From the NCBI GenBank assembly GCA_038025085.1, contig CM076148.1, forward strand, positions 2,110,501 through 2,174,500: DNA of 64,000 nt, in the 5' to 3' direction. The first letter of the stretch is position 1. Each line of letters opens with the position of its first letter. A program made the position numbers and the translations under genes. The notes beneath the pieces were generated by a model. It made no database searches, was not told where the DNA came from, and worked only from the letters and a program-made list of their open reading frames with translations. The stretch is from Tetragonia tetragonoides. Its lineage: Eukaryota; Streptophyta; Magnoliopsida; Caryophyllales; Aizoaceae. Shown piece after piece: positions 1 to 11,630 of this stretch.

Positions 1-111
1 AAAGGACATAGCATAAACTCTTCTCTAAATTGATGTACAAAATCTAGTAGTATATGCCTTTGTTTCCTCACCTTCCACAGCAGAAAACCAAAATCAAATG
101 GCTTTTCATGG

Positions 112-1287
112 TTAAACCATCTGAGGCAAGACAATATTAACAAACAAAGGAAAGACGAGAACGAAAATAAGAATGATGGCCACAATAATGGCAATGCAAT
201 ACCACTTCCTTGAGCTCTTTTGGTGCTCCCTAGCCACCACCAGCTCTTCTGTCCCACGCCTCACGAACGAACTAGCATGCGCCACGTGACTCTCAATGTT
301 GTTTAGCTGCTGGCCTTGAGCCTCTACTAAGGCAGCCATGTCAAGGAACACTTGGTGAAGCTCAATCAAGTTCTTCTCAATCTCCTTTACTGCATCATGC
401 CGCTCTTGGATTTCTGATATGGTGTCCATGATTTGCCCTCTACCTTGCTCTTGGATCGCCTTTTGGAGGAAATTCTCGCTCTCCCCTGTCGCGATCAAGT
501 TCTCAATCGTCGACTCATTTGCCTTCTCTCCCGTTATTGTGAAATACCTGCAATTACCTCTGAATGAGTACAATTTTCCACATACACATACACTGATACA
601 CATGCACGCACACGCGCACACACACACGCACGCACGCACACGCACTTAATTTTTTGGAGACTCAAACACTCTTAGCAATTCAATATCTTCTTTAGATGGT
701 CTTTTTGTTAGGGTACTTCTCTTTTTACTCACACACATAAAAATTCCATGTTCAAATTCAAAACTTCGAGACTTGAACCCTCCAAATAAACAAACAATTC
801 AGTACCTTCTTTCAATGGTCTCCTTGTACTCGGCTTGCATTGTTGCCCTAAGTGCTTGAAAGTTATCCATCAAGTCTTTAAGCTTTTTCCCTAGGCCACT
901 TACCACCGATGAGCGGGTCCGGTCAGTAGATGATCCAGGCCCGCACCCTGGCACATTCCGGCTGGCTGCATTCGACTTCTCTAAGGCTTCAAGCTTGCCC
1001 TTGATGAGCTTAACCCGCTTAAGCACCTGGCACACATCAGCATCCATTTGAGATCGAAGTTCCTTCATGGTCTTGGCATTGTGAACCACCTTGCATTCCT
1101 CATTCGAGTCTTGAAGCTTCTTGTAGAGCTTCTCCACATCCTTCATATCTGTCTTCACCTGCTCCACGTCCTCGAAAAACTTGTCAAGGTTCATCCCTTC
1201 TGCTCCACCGGCTTCCACATCATCTGCATAAGCCTGTTGCTTCAGATCAGAGTACTTCTTGAACGAGCTCGAAAATAGGTCATTCAT
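112..1287 (-). CDS. SYP124-like: Plasma-membrane syntaxin, SYP12 clade (SYP124/125-like), 2 exons
   Basis: Qa-SNARE for vesicle fusion at the plasma membrane. Exon 1 is 1287-806 and exon 2 is 547-112. The intron (805-548) has GT/AG ends and splits an Arg codon, giving a 305-aa protein, the usual length for the family. Residues 1 to about 160 form the N-terminal Habc region, with the [10 protein letters not shown] segment near residue 33. The linker carries [10 protein letters not shown] and [14 protein letters not shown]. Exon 2 encodes the SNARE helix ([16 protein letters not shown], then [11 protein letters not shown] with the central Gln) and ends in a hydrophobic tail anchor ([18 protein letters not shown]). 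The sequence is closest to the SYP124/SYP125 group, which in Arabidopsis acts in pollen-tube growth; assignment within that group is inference. The reading frame is intact and the gene looks functional. Confidence 0.93.
578..646. repeat. CA/CG dinucleotide-rich microsatellite in the syntaxin intron
   Basis: Imperfect run of CA and CG dinucleotides (acacat, cacgca and similar) inside the syntaxin intron, about 30 bp from the splice acceptor side. On the gene strand it is a TG/CG-rich tract. It is likely length-polymorphic. Confidence 0.8.
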
Positions 1288-2115
1288 TTTTGCAGATTGG
1301 TTCTCTTCCCCTCTTTCTTCCTATCACTATGTTTTACAGGATTAGATGTACAAACTGAATAATATAACTACAGGCTAAATAATCTGGGCCTAATGTTAAA
1401 TTTTTTGTAGGAAAACAAAATCATTTTCAACTTTTTTTTTTATTTTATTTTTTTGTGTGTAGATGGTGTTATCTTTGTTTCTTTTTCTTGTTTCTCCTAG
1501 AGTAGATGGTGAAGGGGCAAAGAAGGTTTTGTTTAGGAATAGTTAATTGTGGGATTATTTTTCTGGAGATTGGGGTTGCAATTGGCCCCTTCACCATCGG
1601 TTGCCTGGGAAGAGAAGGGGACAAATGGTGGAACAAATTTTGTAACCAAAACCAAAGAATTGGATAATTTGGTTGATTATTTTTGATGTTTGTTTTCTTT
1701 TTTGGGTTAATGGAGGGTGACAAGAAGTTCTATTGGAGGCTTGCAGTTAACAGGAATTTAGAACCAGAGAAAAAAATCCCAACCAAAAAAATGGTGGTAA
1801 TAGGAGGGGTGGTTTAAAACAAGGCATCCCTTAATTAGGTTGGTAATTTTTTTTTTTTATTTAACTAGTTGCATTCCCGTGCTATACACTCTAGTCAGAT
1901 TTCGTACATTAGTTGTATTAGTATACATTTTTATTGGAGTAGCAGTCAGACATGGATCATACTTTTATTTTTATTTTTATTTTTTTCATTTTTTCCCGCG
2001 AAGTATGGATCATACTGAATTGAGCAACCAGCAAGTATTGTTCAACATTAAACTTGTACTGTTGTACACATCTACTCAAAAAAAAAAAACGGGGGGAAAA
2101 AACAAACCAAAGAAG
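1288..2115. other. Intergenic: syntaxin upstream region and PME downstream region
   Basis: No gene seen. AT-rich with T and A homopolymers. Short open frames here (for example 1469-1723 minus) have low-complexity composition and no recognisable domain. The syntaxin promoter must lie in roughly 1288-1800, but no clear TATA box was assigned. Confidence 0.6.
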
Positions 2116-4730
2116 TTATGGCGCAAGTCCTTCTATGTAATCCACTCCAGTTGACCCCAGCCAAGAGCCACCGTGGATGAGCTCACCAACAGTAAAATTC
2201 ATAGCTTCAGCAGGATCAGTAATCACATGAAACCCTGGCCAGTCCACTCTATCATCAGTACAAGCACCTGGTCCTGTATTTGCATACTCTCCATAATACA
2301 ACGACGTGAAATTGGTCGAGGCATCCCACCTATGCCACCCGGCTGGATGAATATGATCTTCTATATATGACTGCATTATGACAGTCCTTGCATATGTCCT
2401 CCATGGCCTACCAAAATATGATCTAGCCGAACGCTTCACAGGTTCAAGGTCTGCGCCAGGAAGTATTTGGCACATTTGGATTGAAGTCCCTGTGTCTTGA
2501 TTTGGGTCCGCCCTGCTTTGGGCTGTAATCATATTGGACTGACCGGGTAAAGGACCCAATGCTAATATGGTGCAGTTTTGGAGCACCACAGCTGCATTGC
2601 CAAAAATGAAATCTACAGTGCCTGAGATTTCGCAATCCCTATAGAATTGCCTGTAGCTATGAGGATAAAGGGTGTCCTGGTAACCATTAAACTTGCATCG
2701 GTTTAAGACAGATTTATCTGCACTCACACGAAGGGCGACTGCCTGACCCTTTTCCGGACCAGCTGTGTTCCGAAACCATATATCTTGGCCTATGAATCCA
2801 TCACCATTTACAGCTGCATTGTCAGAACAACAAGGGTCTTACATTAATCGTAAATTGGCAGTGTAGTCTTTTCACTTACATGAACAAGCACATAGTTTAT
2901 TAGGATCTCTTATATTAAAGCCATAGACAGTACAAGTGTACAACACAGATTATGTAATTTCATCCTCTATCAATTAGAAGTAGAAACAGTAATCATAAAT
3001 CATATGACAACACTTAGGATTAGAGAAAGTATATTTGAAACACAAATTCAAACAATCAATTTTTATTCTATTGAGATTCTTACCTAAAGGAGCCGTCTCA
3101 AAAGTAGGCGTTCCATCCCCCATACTCAAGCTACCAGTGATAATCGTTGAGCCAACGCCATCACCAACGAGCATTATATTCTTCTTAGGCGATGCAATTC
3201 GAATAGTCTCATCATATATGCCTCTTTTAACATAGATAACATACCGGGTTTCAGAGTTATTTGGGGCAGAAGTGTTGGGAAAAACTACGGTATTTACCCA
3301 CAATCAGAATAACAGATAATCGGAAAAATAAAGTGCAAGAACTCAAAATCAACACAGACAATTTTTACGTGGAAAACCCCTCTCAATTAGGGGAAAAACC
3401 ACGGTGCGGATCTCCACGCACTAAAATATGATCCACTATGATAATCAAGAGTACAAAGGCAACAATCACAAGATCAAACAACAAGTAGACTATCTATCTT
3501 TGGTACTAGTACAAATTGACAAACCCTAGTTTAATTTGGTACTCCCACAAACTCAAAGATACACCCACAAATATCTGTCGATGACTGATCCGAATACTTT
3601 GATTACCTTCACACGAACAAGCCAAATCAATCGTGAACTGGAACAAATCTCTTTGGAGAAATACTCAATTTCTCTCGCTCTTTGTTTGTCTCTCTCACTG
3701 GCTCTGCCTTTTCTTAGTTTCGGCTGCTCTCACTCACCTGAACAAAAAAAATGTCGTGCCCTTTTTTTTGTTTCTCTAGCAGCTTGTAGTGGAAGCCTCT
3801 CACAAGTCAAACTAAGCCACTCCAAAATCATGCTTTGGTGGGCTAACCAATCAAAAAGCCAACAAGGCCCACTTAAAACACAAAACTCACGCAGCATCAT
3901 ATTAAACCGAGAACAGCTCGGTTTCTTTTTCTGTTTTTTTTTTCTTTTTCTTTATTTTCTTTACAAACTTAAATAAAATAAAACCCAACTTAATAATACT
4001 ATTTGGTATTTGGGGCCTTACCTCAACAAGAAGCCACGGCTTCAACCACTGTCAAGTAGTCACCACTCCCATCTTGGGCAACAACTACGTCTGGCTCTAT
4101 GTCCTTAGGCCTAGCCTGAAGGAACTTCCTGTCTATTTTCGACACCCAAGTAGGGAATTTGTCGGTCAACGGCTTAGCCAAATGGTCACCTTGCTTATAA
4201 TTAGGCAATAATGCAACAAGCATTGCAAGGGAGTCCCTAGCTCGAGTGATCAAATCGTCGAGTGTAGGCTCCATTTGTGACCGAGCAGAACCGTGATCAA
4301 GCTCATCAAGACAAGTCATAATTGGTAAGAACACCACTAAGCCAAGAGTGTACATCATAGTAAGAGCCTGATTTTTTGTCACCAAGAGCCTTAAGTGAAC
4401 GTTCAACCCTGTCTAGTGACATGTCAAAGAGGGTGACACAAACATCAACAGCAGCATGCTCTTTAGGGTCACTGATCTGACGGTTGATACCGATCGTTAA
4501 TCTCGTGGCGTTTTGTATTTGGGTTATGGTATCTTGCAAGGAGGATTCTAATGAATCAATGTCCTCGATTCGGAGAGTTTTAGAAGAAACAGAATTGGGG
4601 AAGAAGTTGAGATGATCACTAGCAAGTGAACATATTGTGGCAACAAAAACACCAAAAGAAAGCACTAGACATAGTATTTTGGTGAAATTGGATGTTTTCT
4701 TATTTTGGGTATTGTTAAGAAGAAGCTCAT
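2116..4730 (-). pseudogene. PME: Pectin methylesterase with PMEI pro-domain, broken by a solo LTR and frameshifts
   Basis: Type I pectinesterase, a cell-wall enzyme that demethylesterifies pectin. Order on the minus strand: signal/anchor region (4730-4600), PMEI-like pro-domain (to about 4200), then the catalytic domain. The intron is 3083-2814 with GT/AG ends, and the last exon is 2813-2116. The catalytic signature is complete: GQAVAL, GYQDTLY, GTVDFIFG and the Arg in GRPWR. Three kinds of damage are visible. First, a solo LTR (3273-4028) sits inside exon 1 between GTG-GCT-TCT and GCC-CCA. Second, a frameshift near 4318-4324 switches reading from GVLTNY to TCLDEL. Third, the only plausible ATG (4730-4728) is one base out of frame with the hydrophobic leader that follows. 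Without the LTR and one target copy, the exon joins in frame across AVASAPNNSETR. A splice rescue looks unlikely because the frameshifts remain. Confidence 0.92.
3273..4028. mobile_element. Solo LTR (756 bp) inside the PME exon, target duplication AGAAG
   Basis: Begins TGTTGGG and ends CCTCAACA, giving the TG...CA ends and short inverted termini of an LTR. It is flanked by the perfect 5-bp direct repeat AGAAG at 3268-3272 and 4029-4033. It contains no internal coding region, so it is a solo LTR left by LTR-LTR recombination. The superfamily is uncertain; the phrase acgtggaaaacccc near 3368 is common in plant LTRs. The open frame at 3536-3976 is not recognisable as protein coding. Confidence 0.9.
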
Positions 4731-6737
4731 GCTGAGATGGTGCTATGGCTTAGTGCTCTTTGAGTTGTGAATGTGTATGGGATGACTGATGAGATTGGAT
4801 TGAGATCCAAGAATGGGTGTTAATTATAGAGATAATTAAGCTGGCTCATGAGTCATGCTCAAGCATGTGATGGGTATTGTAGTTAAATGGAGAAATGTTT
4901 TCTAAAATAATGTGGGTGTTGCAAAAATGCTCTCCACGAGGAGTTTATTTAGATGAAATTAGTAATAGATAAGAGTATAATAGGAATTCTAAAAAGTCAA
5001 AGGTAAACTTATGATTTATCTCTTTGGCAATTTATCAAACAGTTGGTATGCCTGTGTAGTTGTGTACCCAATTGTCATGGTAATGTGATACAATTTTAAA
5101 GATTTTTTTTCTTGTTTTGTGGTTAATTTGGAGTGTCCTAGTGTTATATTGTATCCCCCGACATGGATACTTGTTGAAATGAAGAGTTCGAGAATTATAA
5201 ATGTGATAGGTAATAACCTATGATTACAAGATCAAAGGAAGAGAGAGATTTCTGATTTTGAAGATAGGAGCTGTTGGGAAAGATATGGGGGCCAAAAGAA
5301 AGCTGATTTTACTGGGAGCATGAATGGAGAATGATGACTAAAATTACACAGGGTTGCCACATTCAAGTGAAAGGAAAAGTTCTATGACCCAAAAACAGAG
5401 GATTTCTACCTTTAAAGAAAATAATAAAAATTCAGAGGATGATGATTGATGCCTACCAGTACCAGTTGGGCGGTTGGCTGTTGGTTGGTGAGGACTTGAG
5501 GAGGTCAAGATTTTATTGGGCTAAAATGGCCCTTACCCATAACCCTACTGGCTGTTGAGCTCCAGCCACTATTGGGCTGATGAGGCTCTTGTCCACAACC
5601 CTCCCAAGTCCCTATAGTATAAAGCTGATTGAGCCCGCCCAATATTTTGCGGCTCCAGTTTTCTTTCACTAGGAAAATGGATACTTGGAGTCACTTCCTA
5701 CTTTACCGGAAGCCACTCCTTTTAAAAGTGGAGTCACTCCTACCTTACCTAGAGCCACCCCTCAAATTTATTCTTGGTACTACCCCTACTTCTCCTGGAG
5801 CCACCCTTTACTTCACCTGGAGTCACCCCTCAAAATTACTCAAAATTACTTCACCTGAAGCTACCCCCCTACTTTACCTGAATCCATCCCCTACTTCACC
5901 TGGAGTCACCCCTCAAAATTATTTGGTCCACGATGAATTAAATCCACACAAGACATGCTGGCTACATTTTTTTTTTCTTTCCCAAATGTTAACTTTTCAA
6001 GACAAGCTTGAAAAGGCAACAACTACTAAGACCATAATGTAAAACTGTAAGAGTGAAGAAATAAACAGATGTGTCATATTCTAATGTAAGGTTTTTATGG
6101 GAGGTTTGTGAGGGGTGGGGGGGAGGGGGGGAACCCATTGTAAAAACCTTCTCCCCATAGTGATAAACCTATAAAGTTTAAGTATGTACAAATCGGTTTG
6201 TCTAGGCAAACCTGATTTATAGGCTATGATGTGGCACATGCAAAGAAAAAGCCCTCTCAAAAATTTATAGCATTATAAAATAGTGATTTGTGTAAATTAG
6301 GTTTTAAAGATAAAACCCTTTTAAAGCTTTGTAGTATTAGAGATGCTCTAATATACTATAGGAGGGTGAAAGAGAAAGAAGAAGTTGATACAACACCTAT
6401 TCCATTGTCTTAAGAACAACGATCAAACTCATCGAAGTATGGAATAAATTCCATTTTCCCATCATTCATCAAACAATTCGTTATTTATGCTCTCTTGGTG
6501 AATGTTGTTTAAAGATAGCAACTAATCAAACTATTCCCTCGAATCTTTGGATGCCTTACTCCACTATTTCTCTATCCTTTAGCTTTCCCCAAGAGGAAAG
6601 GATATTTGTATTATATTTATATAGAGAGGAACTATTTCTCAAAAGGATAACATCAATATCTCCCTCTTTTCTTCTTACTTCATTATTTATACATTATTTT
6701 TTAACCATATAATATAATATAGTATAATATTGGTATC
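4731..6737. other. Intergenic region between PME and PP2
   Basis: No gene recognised. It holds a degenerate short tandem repeat at about 5680-5925 and a G-rich patch at 6105-6135. The rest is AT-rich unique sequence. The 3' part is the PP2 promoter region. Confidence 0.6.
5680..5925. repeat. Degenerate minisatellite, ~20-25 bp unit
   Basis: Repeated variants of ctacttcacctggagtcac and ccacccctcaaa in tandem, about ten imperfect copies. They make an open frame of 137 codons (5629-6042) rich in Ser, Pro and Thr, but that frame is a consequence of the repeat and not a supported gene. Confidence 0.7.
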
Positions 6738-6746
6738 TATATAAAA
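6738..6746 (+). promoter_or_regulatory. Probable TATA box of the PP2 gene
   Basis: TATATAAAA lies about 30 bp before the expected transcription start and 38 bp before the ATG at 6776, implying a very short 5' UTR. Based on motif and position only. Confidence 0.5.
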
Positions 6747-6775
6747 CTACAATCCCTAAACATTTTTGTAGCAAA

Positions 6776-8242
6776 ATGGGCTGTTGTTGGTTTCCAGGTT
6801 TATTGGCTGAGCCCCATAACTATGAAGCCATAATCAAAGATTCAGACTCACCAATTGACAAATCCAACAGGGTGAAACTTTATAAGCAGTTATATACTGG
6901 TATTTTCTTGCATGCCAAGAAACAGGTTAGTGCAATTCGATCTTTTTTCTTTTTATTTCCTCTTTTCAGATTTATAATTTGGTTATCTGTCTTTATTTCC
7001 ATTTTCATGATTGATAGTATTGTTTTTAACAAAATGTCATCCAAATAAATTTCAGAAATACTGGGTGGGGAAGATCAGGCATAAGAATTGCTTTATGATA
7101 TTTGCCTCTGGTCTTCACATTGACTGGGGCGATCGTCACTATAAGTGGTATGAACTACAAACAAGGTAGGCCAATGCAACTATGAAAAATAAATCTAACT
7201 AATATGGAAAACACAAAAACTCATATGAAGTGGCCTCATGCATGAGAATTAAGGCGTGATATCTGTGAGCGAAAAAGTGATACCTTCACATAAAAAAGTG
7301 ATACCTCATGTATAAGGTTGTCTCATAAGAGAGTTTTTGGATGGAAAACCCAAGGAAGAGATGCACTTAGAGCCGATATATAATATTTTAAAGCATTGAG
7401 CACTCAAATACCCCAAAAAAGTACTCTAGTGCATTTGCTAGAGCTGAACTTACCAGAACTTAACTGAACTGAATTGAACTGAACATCACTAAACTGGATA
7501 CTATTGAACTGAACTGGACACAACTGAACTGAATTGAACACAATTTGATATGTGAGACAAAAAATATATTTCTGAATTCAACACCACTGAACTGAACTCG
7601 ACATCATTTAACTGAATTTGAAATCACTGAATTGACACCTAAACTAAACTGAACGAGTAAGCTCTATCAAACGCACCCAGAACCCTTAATTTACGATTAT
7701 TAGACAATATTGTTAACCCTTTAAGCATCTCTTGATTTCTTTACAATTAATCATTACCCCCAATCCAAGCATGCCCTAGGTTTCCATAGTAAATTCAGAG
7801 ATCGACACTAAAGTTTGGTTGCATATATTAATATGTCATTGATTGTGTCAGTGATTTTGGGTTGATCAAAGTAGCTGAAGTGGAGCAACTGTGTTGGTTC
7901 AAAGTTAAGGGAAGATTCGACATTGCAAACCTCTCACCAAATGTAACGTACAACATTTCATTCTTGATTATGTTACAAGACTATGCATCTGGATGGGACG
8001 AAAAACCCCTTGTCTCAAAGTTGATTGATCAAAATGGAAGTGAGCTATCGTCCAAGGAATTTAAATTGGCGGGCAACAAAAAGAAAACATGGATTCCAAT
8101 TACGGTGGGAGAATTCAAGACATCATCAGGTAGAAACAAGGGAGAAATCGAGTTCTCATTATGTCTTACGGATAACAAGTATAAGACAGGACTAGTGATT
8201 AAAGGTGTTATTATTCAGCCCAAGTCGGCTTGTACGACCTAA
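6776..8242 (+). CDS. PP2-A: PHLOEM PROTEIN 2-A-like lectin, 3 exons
   Basis: Exons 6776-6925, 7056-7165 and 7852-8242 join to a 216-aa protein; all junctions have GT/AG ends and the phases agree. The N-terminus carries the PP2-A hallmark (PHNYEAIIKD, residues about 12-21). Exon 2 holds KYWVGKIRHKNCFMIFAS and LHIDWGD. Exon 3 holds VAEVEQLCWFKVKGRF, LSPNVTYNISF and EIEFSLCLTDNKYKTGLVIKG, which is the conserved lectin core. PP2 proteins bind N-acetylglucosamine-type glycans and are found in sieve elements or in stress responses; the specific role here is inference. No signal peptide or membrane segment is seen. Intron 2 contains a MITE. The gene looks intact. Confidence 0.9.
7429..7676. mobile_element. 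MITE in PP2 intron 2
   Basis: Imperfect terminal inverted repeats of 17 bp: GTGCATTTGCTAGAGCT at the left, and AGCTCTATCAAACGCAC at the right (15 of 17 bp pair). The interior is made of aactgaactgaa pentamer-type repeats. No coding capacity; superfamily not assigned. A similar interior occurs in the MITE at 39151-39383. Confidence 0.7.
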
Positions 8243-10598
8243 TTTTATACACAAAAATTTGTATAAGACGGTTTAATTGTAACTTTTAGTGAGATAAAAT
8301 GTTATATTTTTAGTAAAATAAGGATCACTGTTCAAAATAAGTAACCCCTACCTTTCTAAAGAGTGACTCCCTTTTAGTGTGAGTTGGTCTCACACTAGAC
8401 TTGCTTAACTTTATAATGATGAGAAATTGTTCTCTATATTGGGATGGGGGGTTTAGTGTTGATGTGTTGTATAAAATTAAAATGGATGTATGAGTACTTT
8501 GTATTTCTACTTTGATAATGTCCCCAAAATTATAAGAGTAGTTTAGACCCGAAAACCAATTTGCAATAGGTGGAGTAACTCTCTTAGTTATAAACACCTC
8601 AATGCACTCTTTCTTGATCAATGTGGGACAACCCATTTTAACTGGGTTGACAAAAATTAACATGACATGAGAAAATGATACAAATCAGACACGGAAATAG
8701 CGAATTAGTGTTAAGGGTCTTCAAACCTATTTAATTTAGTTGATCGGCCTGACTAACTTATTTAATTAAATGTAGCTCAATTTGAATACAAAGTCGATCT
8801 GCTTTGACAAGAACATGTGGAAAATTGAGTCATATTAATAGTAATTTGTTTATTTTTAAGCCCTTTTTATCACTAAATTATTATATATGTATATTTAATG
8901 ACCTCTTTTACCATGTATGACTCAAATTAAAAAAAAAAATTGAATTCTTGTGGTTTTTATTTTTTATTTTAATAATTGTAGTCGCTGGTGTCGATATTTT
9001 TGACCTTTATCGCTATACCTTTAACCTATTTGGCCATTGGCATTGAGAAATGTGGAAAAAAGGGTCATTAAATATACTCATGTGGTAATTAGTTACACTT
9101 TGTCTTGATTCTCGGGAGCAGATCCTCTTGTAAAATAATAGGTGCTGATTGAGTAAGGTCCTGCTACTTATTTCTACTGATTCGGTAAGGCTTTTTTATT
9201 AATTCTTTAATTCTCACTGATTTAAAAAGGTCTTGCCACTATTTCTGTCGGTGGGAATGTGGGCATGTTGTTACTGATTCAGTAAGGTCTAACTACTGAT
9301 TAGGTAAGATCTTATCATTTATTTTCATTAGGGTAATGTCTAATAATAAGTGAAAAAGAATACACCCAACCCTTAGATTTGAGGGGTGAGTTTTTTACTC
9401 TAGGGGTGAGTTTTTAAAATTAAAAAAAGGTAGAGGAGAGAGAGATAGAGAGAGAAATGGAGAGAGAAGATGGACAGCAGAGGATCAATTCACAGCGTGG
9501 AGGTGCCAAGCGCCAGGGGGCTGATTGAACAGCAAGAATTGTGCTCGATTATTACTTGTTGAACTGATTATTTACTTCAAAGAGTAAGATCATTTTGAAA
9601 GTTTACACATTTCTATGTAAGTCTACTTAAGTTTCAGTTTGCTCAAATTTTAATAGGTTAGGGTTTGGGATATAGTTAAATAATTTGGCTGCATTGTTTG
9701 ATTAGTTACGTTAGGGTTTGGTACTTTTGGTGAAAGGGGTTGAATCTCTGTTTGAATTACTGATTTATGTTAATAATTGTTGAATTGGTTGAATTTCTGT
9801 TTAATTACTCAATTATTTACTTCTTGTCATTGAACTGATTCAAATTTTGTTTGAATGACTGAATTATTTGATTAAATGGACTTTTAATTAGTTGAAATTC
9901 TAACTATTGTTGATTTTGTTAAGATGTGGAATTGTTTAAATTGATTGAAATGTGGAGCTGTTGTTCATTTGGTTAAATTGTTGTTGAATCGATTGAACTA
10001 ACATAATTAGCTAATTGTAATTTCAAGCTCACACTCGGCCAGATTAAAAAAAAAAAAAAGAGGAAAATGAAGGCACTTGAAAATGTTACTCATGTAGTTG
10101 TGAACTTGTGATGGATGGTTTCGAAAAGTTGAAACTCTTTGAGAACAATTATCGAATGTAATTTGTTTTCGATTTCGCTCTATAGGTGTCATTTTGCAGG
10201 GAAATGAACCATTCTGGAGCAAATTTGAACCCTAAATAAAGATATTCAAACAATTTCAGTGCATTTAGTTGAATCAAATGAAGGGGATTAGCCTAGAAAT
10301 GATCAAGCTTTAAGCAAAGATGCTGGCATGTCCTTGAAATTCTCCACTATAATCTTTTTTTGTGACACTGTTTTGCTTAGTTTCTGGGCTCTTGCTGAAA
10401 ATCTCTGTTGCTAATTGTCAGTGTTTGTTTGTTGTTTTAGGGTTTAGTGACCAAATCTATGTTAAACCCTTCTGGCGTTAATTTGTTTCTGCAGGAATTT
10501 GGAGGGCATGTTTTCCCCTTCCATTTATGATCCTAATCATAGTCTGAAATCCCCATAAGAGGGAGAGACTATTCAGAGAAAGTAACACATAGGGGAAA
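8243..10598. other. Intergenic between PP2 and the F-box gene
   Basis: No gene seen. 9150-9330 has several degenerate copies of actgattcggtaaggtc. 9425-9475 is GA-rich. 9590-10010 is a cryptically simple tract full of ttgaattg/attgaa words. 10440-10500 resembles a 5' UTR intron end (tttctgcag), so the F-box transcript may start upstream of 10440; this is inference. Confidence 0.55.
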
Positions 10599-11630
10599 AT
10601 GGGTGATGGTCGGCCACGAAGGTCATGGTCAGAACTCTTCCCGGAGCTGATCTTAGCCATTTCAAGAAATCTTAAAACCCGAACTGACGTACACTCATTC
10701 CGCAGTGTTTGTGAAAATTGGCATGAAAACTCTGTTTGTCTCCCTCTAAACATCTTATCCTCTTCGCTCCCTCGTCATCTTGCTGTGATCTCTCCACTCA
10801 TTGTCAGTTCAATCTACCTCATTACCCCCTCTAACTCTAACAACATTGATAAAAATGAAGCTTGGATGGTCATGGCGGAAGAGCTTAATCCGGGTAAAAT
10901 CCAGCTCCGCCATGCCCTTACTCGTCAACGGGTCAAAAACATCCCACCCTTCCTCGATCTCACCCAGTTCAATGTGTCCAAGCTCGCACAGGGGTACAGT
11001 CTCTGTTACTCAAACTCTTCTGTGAAAGCACCGCGCATCTTGTGGGCTTTGGAGGATGTTGTGACTTTTAAGGGGATGAATTTGGGTGTGGTCAGCCGTG
11101 GGGATCTCCTGTGCTTCTCTGAGGATGACCATCAAGGCAAGCTCCACCATCCCGTGCTGATGAACGGCACCTTGGCTGACAACCTCGGCAAGAACGGGGT
11201 AGACGACAGTTGGAAACGCCTAGCAATGGACACCGGAAAACTCTACCTGGTGGTGAGGGAACATGCCCTGTACAAAGCCAAGTTTGAGGTGTACGAGTTT
11301 AATGACCGCCGTAGGAAGTGGGACAGGATTGTAACCCTGGGCCGTTATAGGGTGCTGTTTGTGGGTGTAGACCACTGCTTTTTTGCTCGAGATTTTACTG
11401 GTGGGTGTCTTGGAAATTGCATTGTTCTCGCTGCTGGTTCTTTTCGTCAATACACTGGAACAAATGAATGTGATGAAAGCTTGTTTTATGATGATTGGAA
11501 TGCCGACGAAAGGATTGGGGTTTACCACTTTCTGGATGAAGAAGAGAATTTTCACTTAATATCAGATTATCAGGGTTTTGCTAAAATGTTGTGGCCTCCC
11601 CCAACATGGTTTTCCTGCTCTCAGAGGTGA
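10599..11630 (+). CDS. F-box protein with DUF295 (KIB1-4-type beta-propeller) domain
   Basis: Intronless 343-aa protein. The N-terminal F-box is at residues about 9-45 (WSELFPELILAISRNL, then VHSFRSVCENWHENS). The rest matches plant DUF295 proteins: a variable middle, LGVVSRGDLLCFSEDD, YLVVREHALYKAKFEVYEF followed by WDRIVTLGRYRVLFVGV, then FTGGCLGNCIVLAAG and IGVYHFLDEEENFHLISD before PPPTWF at the C-terminus. Such proteins are candidate substrate receptors of SCF ubiquitin ligases; the target is unknown. Translation starts at the first ATG of the frame (GGGAAAATGGGTG). The frame is intact and most codons look normal. DUF295 families expand quickly, so orthology is not assigned. Confidence 0.88.
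   Translation: MGDGRPRRSWSELFPELILAISRNLKTRTDVHSFRSVCENWHENSVCLPLNILSSSLPRHLAVISPLIVSSIYLITPSNSNNIDKNEAWMVMAEELNPGKIQLRHALTRQRVKNIPPFLDLTQFNVSKLAQGYSLCYSNSSVKAPRILWALEDVVTFKGMNLGVVSRGDLLCFSEDDHQGKLHHPVLMNGTLADNLGKNGVDDSWKRLAMDTGKLYLVVREHALYKAKFEVYEFNDRRRKWDRIVTLGRYRVLFVGVDHCFFARDFTGGCLGNCIVLAAGSFRQYTGTNECDESLFYDDWNADERIGVYHFLDEEENFHLISDYQGFAKMLWPPPTWFSCSQR

Noticed and set aside
1469..1723. 84-codon minus-strand frame
   Set aside because: Low-complexity basic peptide without homology features; lies in the intergenic region.
3536..3976. 146-codon open frame between PME pieces
   Set aside because: It lies wholly inside the solo LTR, has low-complexity composition and no domain.
3303..4022. 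Large intron between PME exons
   Set aside because: The TG...CA ends and AGAAG duplication show an LTR insertion; splice-like GT/AG bases there do not restore the frame.
5629..6042. 137-codon Ser/Pro/Thr-rich protein
   Set aside because: Translated degenerate minisatellite.
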